DNA of 64,000 nucleotides from Bathynomus jamesi (taxonomy: Eukaryota; Arthropoda; Malacostraca; Isopoda; Cirolanidae), in NCBI GenBank assembly GCA_023014485.1, contig JAJOZX010000484.1, positions 1,278,501 to 1,342,500 on the forward strand, written 5' to 3'. This document shows, piece by piece, positions 1 to 10,147 of this stretch (position 1 is its first letter; every line of letters begins with the position of its first letter). The notes beneath the pieces were generated by a model. It was given only the letters and a program-made list of their open reading frames with translations. It made no database searches and had not been told where the DNA came from. The translations under genes and the position numbers were made by a program.

Positions 1-546
1 GTTAAACGACCCATCGCCAGTCCCCGGCGTCTGGGTCCCTCTGCCAAGCTTCCTGCTCAGGCCCCCCATCTCCTCGACCTCTTGCTCCCGCTTCCGCCAG
101 TTCTCTTCCTCCTACCTTCATATCCCTTCCGCCTTCAGAGATCCCTTTCGTTTTGCCGGCTCCTCTAAGTTCCCCTATTTCCCTTCGCGACCGTTTCCTT
201 TCCTCCTCTATTCCTGATGGTGGTCATGCGGCCTCTGAAATTCAAATTTCAAGTTGACATTCACCCTCCCCCTCCTTCTCCACCGCCCCGCTCCCTCGTT
301 AACCTCCCGATGCCCTTGGCATCTTCACCTCCACCCCAGAAACCGGATTTACCCTGGCCCGCTTTGAACATCCCTTCTCTTCCGCCCCGCTCCCTCCTTG
401 ACCTCCTGATGCCTCCGGCATATTCTCCTCCACCCCTATCTCAGAAGTTATTCAACCAGCCCCCCAGCTTCATCAGCTCGTCCCTCTGGTCATGTCCCTA
501 AATCTCGCCCGATTATGTCTCTCGCTCCCCCTGTATTCCGCTCTTG

Positions 547-1461
547 ATGGCAGCTATTCTTCAATGGAATTGCCGAGGCCTTCTCCCTAATTGGGAGGAC
601 TTCCTCCTCCTTATCCAGGATTTTAACCCAGTGTGCGTCTGCCTTCAGGAGATCCAACTTGGGGTTCACCCCTTGCGCCCTCTCCGAAGGCTTTCATCAT
701 ATCTCTCCCCTGTCCGTCTGATGCAGCCCCACCGTGGGGCCACAGCCGTTTTCATCCGTTCTGATGTGCCATCTACTCCCCTTCCCCTCAACACTCCTCT
801 CCAGGCAAGAGTGGCCCAGGTTTTCCTGGACCGCGTATATTCAGTTTGCTCTTTATATATCTCCCCGTCACAGGAACTTTCTGTTGACGATCTTTCCGCT
901 CTCCTCCTGCAGCTTCCTCCCCCTTTCCTCCTCCTGGGAGATTTCAACGCGCGCCATCCTCTGTGGGGTGATACTGTCACCAACAGCGGGGTGGCGTTGT
1001 GGTATCCCTTCTTTCAACTATTTCTGTCTATCTTCTCAACACACCGGCCAGCCCACAGCTTTTCACCTCCAGACCCGTACATTTTCCTCCATAATTTTTC
1101 GCTTACTTCTCCTTCCGCCTTTCTTGACTTCTCTTGGTTTGTCACTCCAGACCTTTATGGTAGCAATCATTTCCCCCTCCTCCTCCGTACGTCCTGGACT
1201 CCCAGTTCCTCCGCTGACTGGCCTCTTTTCCACTCCGAAAGTCAAACCTCTGCAGCTTTGAGTAACTTCCCGATTGTTGATGCTGCCTCCACCTACTGTA
1301 CCTCGCAGATTATATCACCTGTGCCGCTCTGTCCTCCATTCCCAAATCTACATTTCCCTACATCTCTGCCCCTTCGGTTCCATGGTGGACCCCGATATGC
1401 ACTCTGGCTGTTCAGGCTAAGAAGTCGGCCTTTCGCCGTCTTCAACGTAATCCATCCCTAG
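547..1461 (+). pseudogene. ORF2 APE-type endonuclease domain, non-LTR retrotransposon copy 1
   Basis: The frame opens at the ATG at 547 with AAILQWNCRG, the usual start of an apurinic-type endonuclease in non-LTR elements. Further motifs are CLQE (catalytic Glu region) and LLLGDFNARHPLWG (metal and active-site block). The final SDH-type motif appears as GSNHFP. In an intact element this domain nicks target DNA to prime reverse transcription in the nucleus. The frame is lost after about residue 300, where the homologous protein continues in other frames. The same domain is found at 12072..12800 in copy 2. Confidence 0.85.
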
Positions 1462-2210
1462 CAAATTCAATATCCTTTAAACGTGCGCGAGCTCAGGCCC
1501 GTCGCACAGTCCGTGAAGCCCGCCGCTTTTCTTGGCGAACTTACGTCTCCTCTCGAATCTGGAACAAGATTCGGAAAATTTCCGGAAAATCCTCTTCTCA
1601 TTCTCCTCCTGTCCTCACGATAGACGGACGCCCATTGTCCACTCCTACTGCAGTGGCCGAGACTATAGCCTCCATCTCCCGACACGACCACCGTGATCCT
1701 GCCTTCCTCCAACGTAAGGCTTTGCTTGTTCGCTCCCCTCACCTTTTTCAGACTCCCAATAATTTCCCCCTACAACCGCCTTTTTTTTATGTCGGAGCTG
1801 AGATCGGCGTTAGCTTCTTGCGGCAACTCTGCACCCGGCCCTGACGGCATTCATTTTGAAATGCTTCATCACCTATACTCTTCGACGGTGGCCTTCCTCC
1901 TGTCAGCGTGACCGACGGTTAGAAACCGCTCTGATGCGCCTACGCATTGGTCATACTCGCCTCACGCATGGGCATCTTTTGACGGGAGATGTTTCCCCCC
2001 TTCCCTCCATGCGGCATTCCTCTCTCTCTCTTTCACGTTTGCTTTTGGTTTGTCCTGCTTTTGCCGTTGCTCGCTCCCAGTTCCTCCCTTTTTGCTCTTC
2101 AGGCTCCACTCTTACCCCATTGTTGGGTGACTACGCCAGTACCAAAGGACACGCTTTTCTGTCAAACTGGCCTTCTACTCTATTTAATATGACTTGGGTG
2201 TAATTTCTTC
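1462..2210 (+). pseudogene. Reverse transcriptase start fused to ORF2 C terminus (deletion junction near 1880)
   Basis: Frames in this stretch read the linker and the early reverse transcriptase, including SAPGPDGIHFEMLHHL, the conserved APGPDGI block. Immediately after it the sequence reads the distal part of ORF2, RRWPSSCQRDRRLETALMRL and RIGHTRLTHGHLL. In copy 2 that distal part lies after RNase H (about 14400..14510). About 2 kb of catalytic sequence is therefore missing. I infer a deletion between two points of an originally full element; no junction repeat was obvious by eye. Confidence 0.8.
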
Positions 2211-2382
2211 CTCCCTTTGCTGATTATGGTGTCTTTAATTTTCTCTCTCACGACTTTTCCTTAACTGTTACTCCTTTAAAGTCCCCTTACCCCATCTCCT
2301 TGTGCTCTCTCTTTACTTTAGTTTCGGCGCGATATGGCCTTAGCAGTTGAAGCGCCGGTGAAGCACTGCTATTCATTCATAC

Positions 2383-3205
2383 CTTTCAACCTTTCAGAGG
2401 TTCCGCGCGATGATTCCTTATTTCACGAAGGTCAAGCTTGTCGCCCCTCTTCTCGAGTTGGCCTGGTGAAGTAGTGAGTTGGTTTCTTGTACTCTCCACC
2501 TCACATAGCCAGGTACGCCCTGCTCATCGGGGATTGTTCTGAGCCAGACGTCTAATCTTCTTTGAAAGATGTCCACCGCTACATCATACGTGTTCCTTAG
2601 GTCTTTGGGCAGCTGATTAAACAGTTTTGGTCATCTCACAACAAAACTGTTTTCTTTCAGGGTTAAGGATGTTCCCTGTCTCGCCTTTAATTTGGTAACA
2701 CGACACAGTCTTCCTTTTCTACTTTCCACCGTTGTTTGGGGAGTTACAGGGTTCAGAGTAAGATTAGGGACTAGTTTATCCATTATTTTCCAAGTGTAAA
2801 TAATGGTGTGTGTCTCTCTCCTCCTTTCCAGTGAATATAGGTTTAGTTCGCGTAACCTTTCCTAGTAATTTAGTTCTTTGCACCCCTTCATCTTGGCTGT
2901 GAAGCTTCTTTGAATCCCTTCCAGCTCTCTTAATAGCTTCTTTTTTATATGGGGATGTTAGGACCGAGCAGTATTCCAATTTGGGTATGATCAGTGTTTT
3001 CAGTAGAGGAATCATTATATTCCTATCCGTTCGTTTAAAGGTTCTCAATATCTGCCCCGTTATTCTCTTTGCTCTGTTTACTGCTATCTTATTTTTGTGT
3101 TTCAATTTCAAATTTCGCATCATCAGTCATTACAACCCCTAAATTTCTCTGAATTTCCTGTGCATTTGGGGTATAATATTCTATGGATTTTAGGTCTTTT
3201 TATAT
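2383..3205 (-). pseudogene. C-terminal reverse transcriptase fragment of a CR1/Jockey-group non-LTR element
   Basis: Read on the minus strand, the peptide carries the typical post-catalytic region: PLLKTLIIPKLEYCSVLTSP (thumb region), then a GKVTRTK/RDTHHYLHLENN stretch, then LPKDLRNTYDVAVDIFQRRL and IPDEQGVPGY. In this clade that order leads to the end of ORF2. One stop lies just before PKLFNQLPKD. The last about 80 bases (2400..2480) match another 3' fragment at 20876..20980. The catalytic YADD part is not present in the window. Confidence 0.75.
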
Positions 3206-3239
3206 ATATGGGATTGAACTCAGAATGGTCCCCTGAGGT

Positions 3240-3462
3240 GTTTTTATGATACACAAACCGTGCATGGAACAAGGAACTCTTCTGGGAAAATTAAATCCAC
3301 TATAGTCCGAATAAGTAATGGTAAATGACAAACACTAACATCATGAAAAAGAAAAAACTATAGTGTTTGTCACTTACCATTACTTATTCGGACTATAATG
3401 GATTAAATTTTCCCAGAAGAGTTCTTTGTTCCATGCACGGTCTGTGTGTATCATAATAAATA
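3240..3462. repeat. Foldback MITE family 1, copy 1
   Basis: Two inverted arms of about 95 bases (3240..3336 and 3363..3462) are nearly perfect mirror complements around a 26-base A-rich loop. Each arm includes AAGTAATGGTAAATGACAAA or its complement. It sits between AT-rich tracts, as expected for insertion at TA. A second member with a different loop lies at 22512..22770. Confidence 0.85.
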
Positions 3463-3511
3463 TATATATGAAATTATTTCACGAAAGTAACACGTGAAAA
3501 ATATTTATGAT

Positions 3512-3642
3512 GAATAAAACCACGAAGGAAAGGAAACACAGAATGGTGCTCAAGCGCTTTCGTCTAATGACATCCTGAGGGTGTCATTAGACTAAAGCGC
3601 TGAGCACCATTCTGTGCTTCCTTTCATTCGTGGTTTTATTCA
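3512..3642. repeat. Foldback repeat with hammerhead-like core
   Basis: Inverted arms 3512..3577 and 3578..3642 share GAATAAAACCACGAAGGAAA at the outer ends. The centre reads CATCCTGAGGGTGTCATTAG. On the minus strand 3580..3554 reads CTCAGGA, then a GTC-ATTA-GAC hairpin, then GAAA. That order resembles a hammerhead ribozyme core (CUGANGA, stem II, GAAA) with one core base changed. The flank 3470..3511 is also AT-rich with TTCACG motifs. I infer a relic of a Penelope-like element or a related ribozyme-bearing repeat. Confidence 0.6.
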
Positions 3643-3927
3643 TATATATATTTTTTTTTTTTAAGTTCGGGAAGAACCGATTCGCCTCTATTTAAAAGGG
3701 CATCTCGGCGGAAAAACAAAGAAAAAGTGAGAGGAAAGACAGAGGAAAAGAAAGGGTGGAGGGGACAGTCGAAGTGGAAAAAGACCAAGGATGACAAGGA
3801 CTGCAGGGTCGAGCCCCATCCTTGGGTGCTAGGGCCGGGAGGGCGCACATGAAACCTCCAGGAACAAGCACGTACAAACGAGCACAAAGAACACTCAAGA
3901 GCACGAGCTTAGAACCCCCTTGCGGGG

Positions 3928-3930
<3 letters not shown>

Positions 3931-3968
<38 letters not shown>
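3931..3968. repeat. (AT)n microsatellite
   Basis: Uninterrupted AT dinucleotides abut the 3' end of the mariner copy. Confidence 0.95.
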
Positions 3969-3973
<5 letters not shown>

Positions 3974-4139
3974 TTGTTCAAAAAGTAAGTTTACAAGGTG
4001 TTTTGAAGAAACTGTTTTATTACAAGTATTTCAACAACTTATTACTACTTTTCTACATAATCACCAAACAAATTCAAAAATTTGTCGTAGTGTGGGACAA
4101 ACTTTCCGATGCCGGTCGTGTAAAATGTAGGGTCCTTAG
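3966..4139 (-). pseudogene. mariner transposase C terminus and 3' inverted repeat
   Basis: On the minus strand this reads KFVPHYDKFLNLFGDYVEK followed by a stop, the classic C terminus of mariner transposases. It continues into a terminal repeat containing CTTACTTTTTGAACAACC next to the AT tract. The reading continues at 7301 after removal of the hAT insertion and one copy of its 8-base target duplication. Confidence 0.85.
4132..4139 (+). repeat. hAT target site duplication, left copy
   Basis: GTCCTTAG, repeated exactly at 7293..7300. It marks the insertion point within the mariner transposase. Confidence 0.85.
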
Positions 4140-5219
4140 CAGACATGGGGCTGAGGCCTGGCCTCGGCCTCGAGGCCAGCTAAAAAGTTGCCTTGGCCTC
4201 GGCGGCCTCGTGACTTTCGTGAGGCCTTAGGGAATCCTGATTTGTCTTGTTCTGTAATTTTCAACCCCCGGTAGCGTTGGGGTGGAGATTCTTCAGGTGG
4301 GCGCGCTCGGGGTGGATATTCTTCAGGTGAGGACCAGGCGACTAGACAGGTGACTAGTCAGGCAGCAGTCTTTGATAAATACTATTCAGTTAGGTGACCA
4401 ACGGATTAGTGACAGGTCACTGTAACGTTAGGTACATAAATGTTATATATGTCGCGGTATATAAATATTATTCAGTCAGTCAAGAGTAGTTCAATTGACT
4501 TACTGTAGCAAAACTAGTGTGGGAAAGCAATCTACCAGTTGGTCATCAGTTGAACTGAGCTCATATAATGTGTTTGTGTTATTTATGTGTATAAACTATT
4601 GTACTGTATCTATTTCTATAACAAAATATTGGCCAAACTAGAGAAGAATACCACCTGGTATACTGATAACTAGCTACTAGCGTCGATAATTTTGTTTTTC
4701 GCCCGTCGTAAATTGTAACATATAAACTTCTAAATAATATGATTTGAAATCTATATATAATACCGGATGCAAACAATAATTTTGCTAATATCGGCATTAT
4801 AACTGAGATGTAAATTGTTATGTTGCTTGCAAGTAATTTTTTTGGTCTTTTTCATTTACTTTAATAATATAAAGTATTATACATATAACTTTGAAAATGT
4901 CTGATAATGGATAATATCAGGTGCAAATATACTCTTGAATCAAATTACATATATAACATGTTGAAATATCAGGTGCAAATATATTATTAATATTATCGTT
5001 ATTATATTATTATCGTATATACAGGGTGTTTGAAAACTTTCTGTACAAATTGTAATGGGGGATAGGCAACACCAAGACAAACCCTTTTCGTCTATAAGTG
5101 TATGTCCGCTGACGTCACCATTCGGCGCGAGAGGGCGCCGCTGCAATTGGCTAAAAGGTGAAGTGGGCTAGACTCGCGCTTGCCGCGGGCATTCTTAAAT
5201 CGGACGTAGTACGCGTAAC

Positions 5220-6110
5220 ATGGAGCGCTTCACGACTGCTGAGATGGCTGACATGCATATGGTGTATGGGGCTGCCAATGGAAACGGAAGAGCTGCTGTG
5301 AGGTTGTACCGACAGCGCTTCCCAAACAGACGTGTGCCAAACCACCAAACGTTTGCGCATTTGCATCGGCGACTGCGAGAAACTGGAAATTCCATGCAAA
5401 CATGCATGACACTGGTCGGGAGAGAAACGTGCGCACTCCTGACATGGAAGAAGAATCCTACGGCGATTTGAGGACAATCCAAGCGCAAGCACGCGAGGTG
5501 TTGCACGTATCCTCGGTGTGAACCACGACCTGGTCTGGAGAGTGTTGCACGAGCAGCAGTTACATCCGTTTCATCGTCAGAGAGTCCAGGCATTACAACA
5601 TCGGGATTACCCTCTTCGTGTGGAATTCGCACGCTGGTTTCTGCAGCAGACAGCGGTGCAGCTAATTTTCCGGCTTATGTGCTGTTCTCAGATGAGGCCT
5701 GTTTCACACGTGAGGGTGTGTTTAACATGCACAATTCTCACGTGTGGGCGCACGCAAATCCACATGCTACATGGTGTGCATGCTCATCAAGCAACGGTTC
5801 GCCGTAATGTTTTGGGCGGGTATCGTCATGGCAAGTTGATTGGGCCGTACCTGCTGCCTGCCGACTCGAGGGCTTATCGGATTACTCTTGAAGAAACGTT
5901 GCCGGAACTGCTGTGAAGATGTTCCCTGGCTATTCGTAGAGAATGTGGTTTCAACACGACGGGGCCCAGCACACTCCAGCAACGATGTGCGGGATTATCC
6001 TGAACGCCACTTTTGGGGACCGATGGATAGGCCGGGGTGGGCCCGTAGCCTGGCCACCGAGATCGCCCGATTAACATGCCTCGATTTCTTCCTTTGGCAC
6101 ACGTCTGTTT
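5220..6110 (+). pseudogene. Degenerate transposase (DUF4817-type N terminus, Tc1/mariner superfamily)
   Basis: The ATG at 5220 opens [20 protein letters not shown], with [20 protein letters not shown] following: the helix-turn-helix start common in arthropod transposases of this group. After a frame change, 5518 onward reads a HTH/linker (VWRVLHEQQLHPFHRQRVQA), then RVEFARWFLQQ, then LIGPYLLPADSRAY and LPELLEDVP. Near 6080 LTCLDFFLW is the last catalytic block (DxFFLW). Several frameshifts break it. The reading ends where the inverted 5' arm starts, at about 6095. In an intact copy it would cut and paste its element at TA. Confidence 0.8.
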
Positions 6111-6409
6111 GGGAAGCGCTGTCGGTACAACCTCACAGCAGCTCTTCCGCCATTGGCAGCCCCATACACCATATGCATGTCAGCCATCTCAGCAGTCGTG
6201 AAGCGCTCCATGTTACGCGTACTACGTCCGATTTAAGAATGCCCGCGGCAAGCGCGAGTCTAGCCCACTTCACCTTTTAGCCAATTGCAGCGGCGCCCTC
6301 TCGCGCCGAATGGTGACGTCAGCGGACATACACTTATAGACGAAAAGGGTTTGTCTTGGTGTTGCCTATCCCCCATTACAATTTGTACAGAAAGTTTTCA
6401 AACACCCTG
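6095..6409 (-). repeat. Inverted duplicate of the transposon 5' end
   Basis: It is the complement of 5022..5341, including the transposase start codon region. High identity implies a recent duplication or gene conversion. Confidence 0.85.
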
Positions 6410-7292
6410 TATATATATATAATTATATAGTAATGCTATGATATAAACTTCATACCTATAGGCCTACCGTACATCAGAAACATCCTTCACATACAGTACA
6501 AGCTACAATTACATTGATGATCTTTGGTAGACTTTAAGACCACAATTTCTTATTGTCAAGATACATAAAAATGCAAAACTTAAAAACAATAAGGCATCTC
6601 CAAATGTATTTCTGTTTGCAATGCTCGCTAGAGTCGCTAATAATTGTAGCCATTCAGAAATTATACGATCAACACTCAGTGAGTTACAATCTTGAAATAT
6701 TTTGCAAGATCATCTTCACATCATAACTTTCCATGTTATCATAAATACTTGAAATATTGCGGGTATATTAAAATGAGAAATAAAAAGTTATTGGGCTAGT
6801 GTATGGTGCCCAGGAAATCTTGTCCTGGCAACTGTGTCTGACTGTGTAACACCCGGCAAGTGTAAACACATAGCGTGTCGGTGTTGTGGTGTGGCCGTGT
6901 GTGATAGATGAACGTACTTAATAATTCCCTTTTATTAGGTAAGTGAAGTGAGCTATGTCTTTGTTTATTAATTTTGAGTAGAATCTTGCTTTTCCTTATG
7001 GATTTCATAAAAAGAAGAGATGCAGGCTAGTGTGAGGCTACGGTAGGTTGCCTTTGGAAGAGCTTTAGGCTTAGGCTAAGCTAGATTGTTGAGCCTTCCC
7101 AAAGCATGGAGGAGCTTATTCGTAGAAGATTTCGAAGTGAGTATTTGCACCCAGAGGTGCAAATACTGCATTCGTTATTTGCATTCGAATATCACACCTC
7201 TGGGTGCAAATGCCTTCAGCCTAACAATCTTGAGGCCTCCCCTAAAAAGGCCTCGGCCTCGAGCCTGAGGCCAGGCCTCGTCCCTATGCCTG

Positions 7293-7300
7293 GTCCTTAG
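7293..7300 (+). repeat. hAT target site duplication, right copy
   Basis: GTCCTTAG, the partner of 4132..4139. Confidence 0.85.
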
Positions 7301-7705
7301 CTTTTAACCAGTTTCGTACGGCCGCTGCTGCATCAGGATCGTTTTGAAATTGTTTACCTCCGAGGTGTTCCTTTAGAGCTGGAAACAAATGGAAGGCGCT
7401 TGGTGCAAGGTCAGGACTATGGTGGGGGATCATCCATGACTTCCCAGTGGAACGATTCCAAAAGTTGACGTGCTTGATTTGCAGTGTGAGGGCGTGCATT
7501 GCAAAGTTTCACAATAAGAAGTGGCATTTATTGTTGTCCCTTTTTGCATGAATTCAACATACAAAACGTCTTGATGGTCCCAAAAAATCGTTGCCATCAC
7601 CTTACCACTGATGGTGTAACCTTGAAATTTTTGGTTCGTGGTGACCCCGGATGTTGCTATACATACCGAACAAAATATTGTATTATGCATAATAGGGCGG
7701 AGTGA
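7301..7705 (-). pseudogene. mariner transposase catalytic region
   Basis: Minus-strand frames read KVMATIFWDHQDVLYVEFMQ and KGTTINATSYCETL, then HHSPDLAPSAFHLFPALKEH with LGGKQF. The D of FWD is the second acidic residue and the SPDLAPS block holds the third (the mariner DD34D layout). Frames shift between the two. The N-terminal half is absent: at about 7700 the sequence passes into element X. The C terminus is at 3966..4139. Confidence 0.85.
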
Positions 7706-8322
7706 AACCAGACAACAGTTTTCGTTCCCTTTAATCACACTGAAATTATATTGTGGTTCTAACTAGGAAACACAAAGAAAACTGAAGTAATATTCTAGAG
7801 TATCTTGAACTGCCCCATTTTTGCCAAAATATGAAATGGGTGTCGCAACTGGGTTTACGGTCGTTTATAACACATTCTTGACTATGTTCTTAGGGAAACG
7901 AATAGATACAATAACCCACACGAAATTTAAAACTATATCTTCTGCAAATAATTTTCAGCTTATTTAATGAATTTTTATTTACTTTTTCGTTTTTGGATTA
8001 ATGATATTCTCGAATTTAGTGTTTTGTTGCGATGAATATAAAGAAACGAGGAAAGAAAAATAACTTTTTTTTTTATTTGTTTTATTAAATACATATGGAG
8101 TATAGAAACACGCGGCAAATGAGTACACAAATGGTAACTGCAAAACACAACTTTACCTATTCGAATAAAGAAGGCAAACTTTTATAAAAATCCTTTTTGG
8201 TTTCTACGCCTGGCATGAAATCATTCTAACTCTGATAAAACCATCTCGTGCTTCAAACCCAAATACCGAACTTGGAGTCCGTCACTAATTTAATACAACG
8301 CAGTACATTCTGGGTATGACTT
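7690..8322 (-). mobile_element. Element X, minus copy, 3' portion
   Basis: This is the complement of 17970..18540 plus 19084..19125, including the outer end GGGCGGAGTGAAACCAGACA. The part near 8290 encodes the last residues of the X protein (CIKLVTDS and a domain ending in ISCQ on the other copy). The remainder is AT-rich 3' UTR. It is separated from the rest of the minus copy by elements Y and Z. Confidence 0.75.
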
Positions 8323-8324
8323 CT

Positions 8325-9754
8325 TTTTATATGCAGGATGGAGGGGCCAAGGGAAAATGTCCGCAAAAGCGCCCCTCCTATAGAAGAAGAGAGTCAAAAT
8401 CAAGGTCCAGGGTTTTCGAGATGCCGAGACACTGCGTTTGAAAGATGGGAGGTCATAGACAGGAGGAAGCATGGATTGAGGAAGATTGTTCCAGAGTTCG
8501 CCGGTTGAGTAGATGAAAGACTTAAAATACCGATTAACCCTTGCATTAGATAGTTGGACAGAAAAGGAATGAGAAAGTGTAGAAAGTGTGGTACTGCGTG
8601 CTCTCCTTAAAGGAGGAGGCATGCAGTTAGAGAGTTCAGAAGAGCAATGTCCGTTATAATAGCAAAAGTAGAGAGAGAGATTGAAGACAATCAGTAAGAG
8701 GCGAATGATGAGACGAGAAGCCTTTGATTCCACCCCGTCAAGTATGGATGTGTGGGTTGAACCACTCCACACATGAGAAACATATTCTATACATGGGCGA
8801 ACGAGACCCCTGTAGAGAGACACCAACTGGGTGGAGGTGGAGAAACCATGGAGGCGGTACAGCACACCTAACCAAGAATGTTAAGAGGAAGGATTGAGTT
8901 GTGAAGGTAAGGGGATAGTCGTGTGGAAGATTGTGGCGAGTAGACAGATGGAGGAACTGAGTTTTTGAGGCATTGAAAGCCACGTGGTTTTCTCTGCCCC
9001 AATCAGAGATAGCAGAAAGATCAGAGGTCAGGTGCTCCATAGCCGTACGACGCGAATCATGGAGTCACTGTTGAGAGGAACGCTTTGTGAAGCGGGTGGA
9101 GAAATGAAGAGTGGAATCATTGGCATAGAATTGAATAGGACAGGAAGTGCGAATTAAAAGATCACTAATAAATAAAAGGAAAAGAGTCGGTGGCAGGACA
9201 GAACCCTGAGGAACACCACTATTAATAACTTTAGGAGAAGAACAGTGGCCATCTACAACTGCAGCTATAGATCGGCCAGAAAGGAAATTAGAGATGAAGG
9301 CACAGATGGAAGGATAGAAACCGAAGGAGGGCAGTTTGGAAATTAAAGATTTGTACCAGACTATCAAAAGCTTTTGATATGTCTAGCGCAGTAGCAAAGG
9401 TTTCACCGAAATCCCGAAAGGAGGATGACCAAGAGTCTGAGAGATATTCAAGAAGATCGCCAGTAGAGCCTTCCTTGCGGGATCCATACTGACGATCTGA
9501 AAGAATCTTGAGAAGAAAGGTGTTTAAGAATCTTCTCTTAAGGATAAATTCAAAAACTTTGGAAATGCAAGAAATCAAAGCAATTGGACGATAGTTGGAG
9601 GGTTGAGAGCGGTCACCCTTCTTTGGGACAGGCTGAATGAAAGCGAACTTCCAGCAGGAAGGGAAAGTACCAGATGAGAGACAAAGACGAAAGAGTTTGC
9701 CTAAGCAGGGTGTCAGCACAGAAGCACAGTTCTTACGAACAACAGGAGGAACAC
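8325..9754 (-). pseudogene. Reverse transcriptase of non-LTR element Y
   Basis: On the minus strand the domain order is WKFAFIQPVPKKGDRSQPSN then YRPIALISCISKVFE (fingers), DISKAFDS (catalytic Asp block), NSGVPQGSVLPPTLFLLFIS, and FYANDSTLH, where the usual YADD is YAND, so one catalytic Asp is lost. Downstream come FNASKTQFL and a thumb region SLYRGLVRPCIEYVSHVWSG. The end is GHCSSELSNCMPPPLRRARS. Frames change several times. No RNase H is seen. The N-terminal half continues at 14932 beyond element Z, which is inserted between PPVVRKN and the preceding PDGVPPE. Confidence 0.85.
9744..9754 (+). repeat. Target site duplication of element Z, left copy
   Basis: AGGAGGAACAC, repeated exactly at 14932..14942. 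It proves that Z inserted into Y. Confidence 0.9.
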
Positions 9755-10147
9755 GCCCTTTGCTTTGTCCGGAGCTATAGGGCGCGTCCCTCTGTGGCCA
9801 ATGTGGCAATGCATCCTTCCTTCGATGTAAGGGCTCTCTCTGCCTTCGTGGACCATTGGACCCGTCTTGCGACCCGGCTAATCTCCTGTTTTTATTTATT
9901 TATTTCTTTCTCCTCCTTTCCCCCAATTCTTCTGGCTTTTTTTTTCCTCGCATTTGGCTTTGTTTTGGACCTTGACTTGATTCTTTTCTTGGACCTTGGG
10001 TGAGGGAGGTGGTTGTCCTTCACCCTTGTCGTTCTTAACCCAAGCCCTGTCCCTGTCCCTGTCATCTTTCACCGCGCGTTGGATGAGAGTGGCCGCCTTT
10101 TAGGCACGGGGACTGGGTATGGGTGTACCTCCTCCGCGTGACGTCTG

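Larger units (their letters stand above)
1..2376 (+). mobile_element. I-group non-LTR retrotransposon copy 1, 5' end outside window, internally deleted
   Basis: The first bases match the middle of ORF1 of the longer copy at 9755..14931 (compare 1..120 with about 11488..11610). Then come the Pro/Ser-rich ORF1 tail, the ORF2 endonuclease and the start of the reverse transcriptase. Near 1880 the sequence jumps straight to the ORF2 C terminus and 3' UTR. The reverse transcriptase core and the RNase H region are therefore missing. The 3' end carries the family signature GAAGCGCCGGTGAAGCACTG followed by a short ATTC tail. It is dead because key domains are absent and frames are broken. Confidence 0.85.
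5022..6409 (+). mobile_element. Tc1/mariner-like transposon with 3' end replaced by an inverted copy of its 5' end
   Basis: It starts CAGGGTGTTTGAAAAC and ends with the exact complement, flanked by TA on both sides (5020..5021 and 6410..6411). The left 320 bases (5022..5341) reappear inverted at 6095..6409 with only a 3-base gap difference that I could see. Because the left arm includes the first about 40 codons of the transposase, those codons occur twice, facing each other. The natural right end is absent. Confidence 0.85.
4140..7292. mobile_element. Non-autonomous hAT transposon inserted in mariner
   Basis: The terminal inverted repeats are CAGACATGGGGCTGAGGCC at the left and, read inward on the other strand, CAGGCATAGGGACGAGGCC at the right. 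The 8-base duplication GTCCTTAG flanks it at 4132..4139 and 7293..7300 and fits the hAT pattern nTnnnnAn. The subterminal regions are rich in GGCCTCG and its complement. No hAT transposase reading is seen, so it would need a helper. A foldback transposon (5022..6409) sits inside. A small internal palindrome at 7145..7210 repeats GCACCCAGAGGTGCAAAT inverted. Confidence 0.85.
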
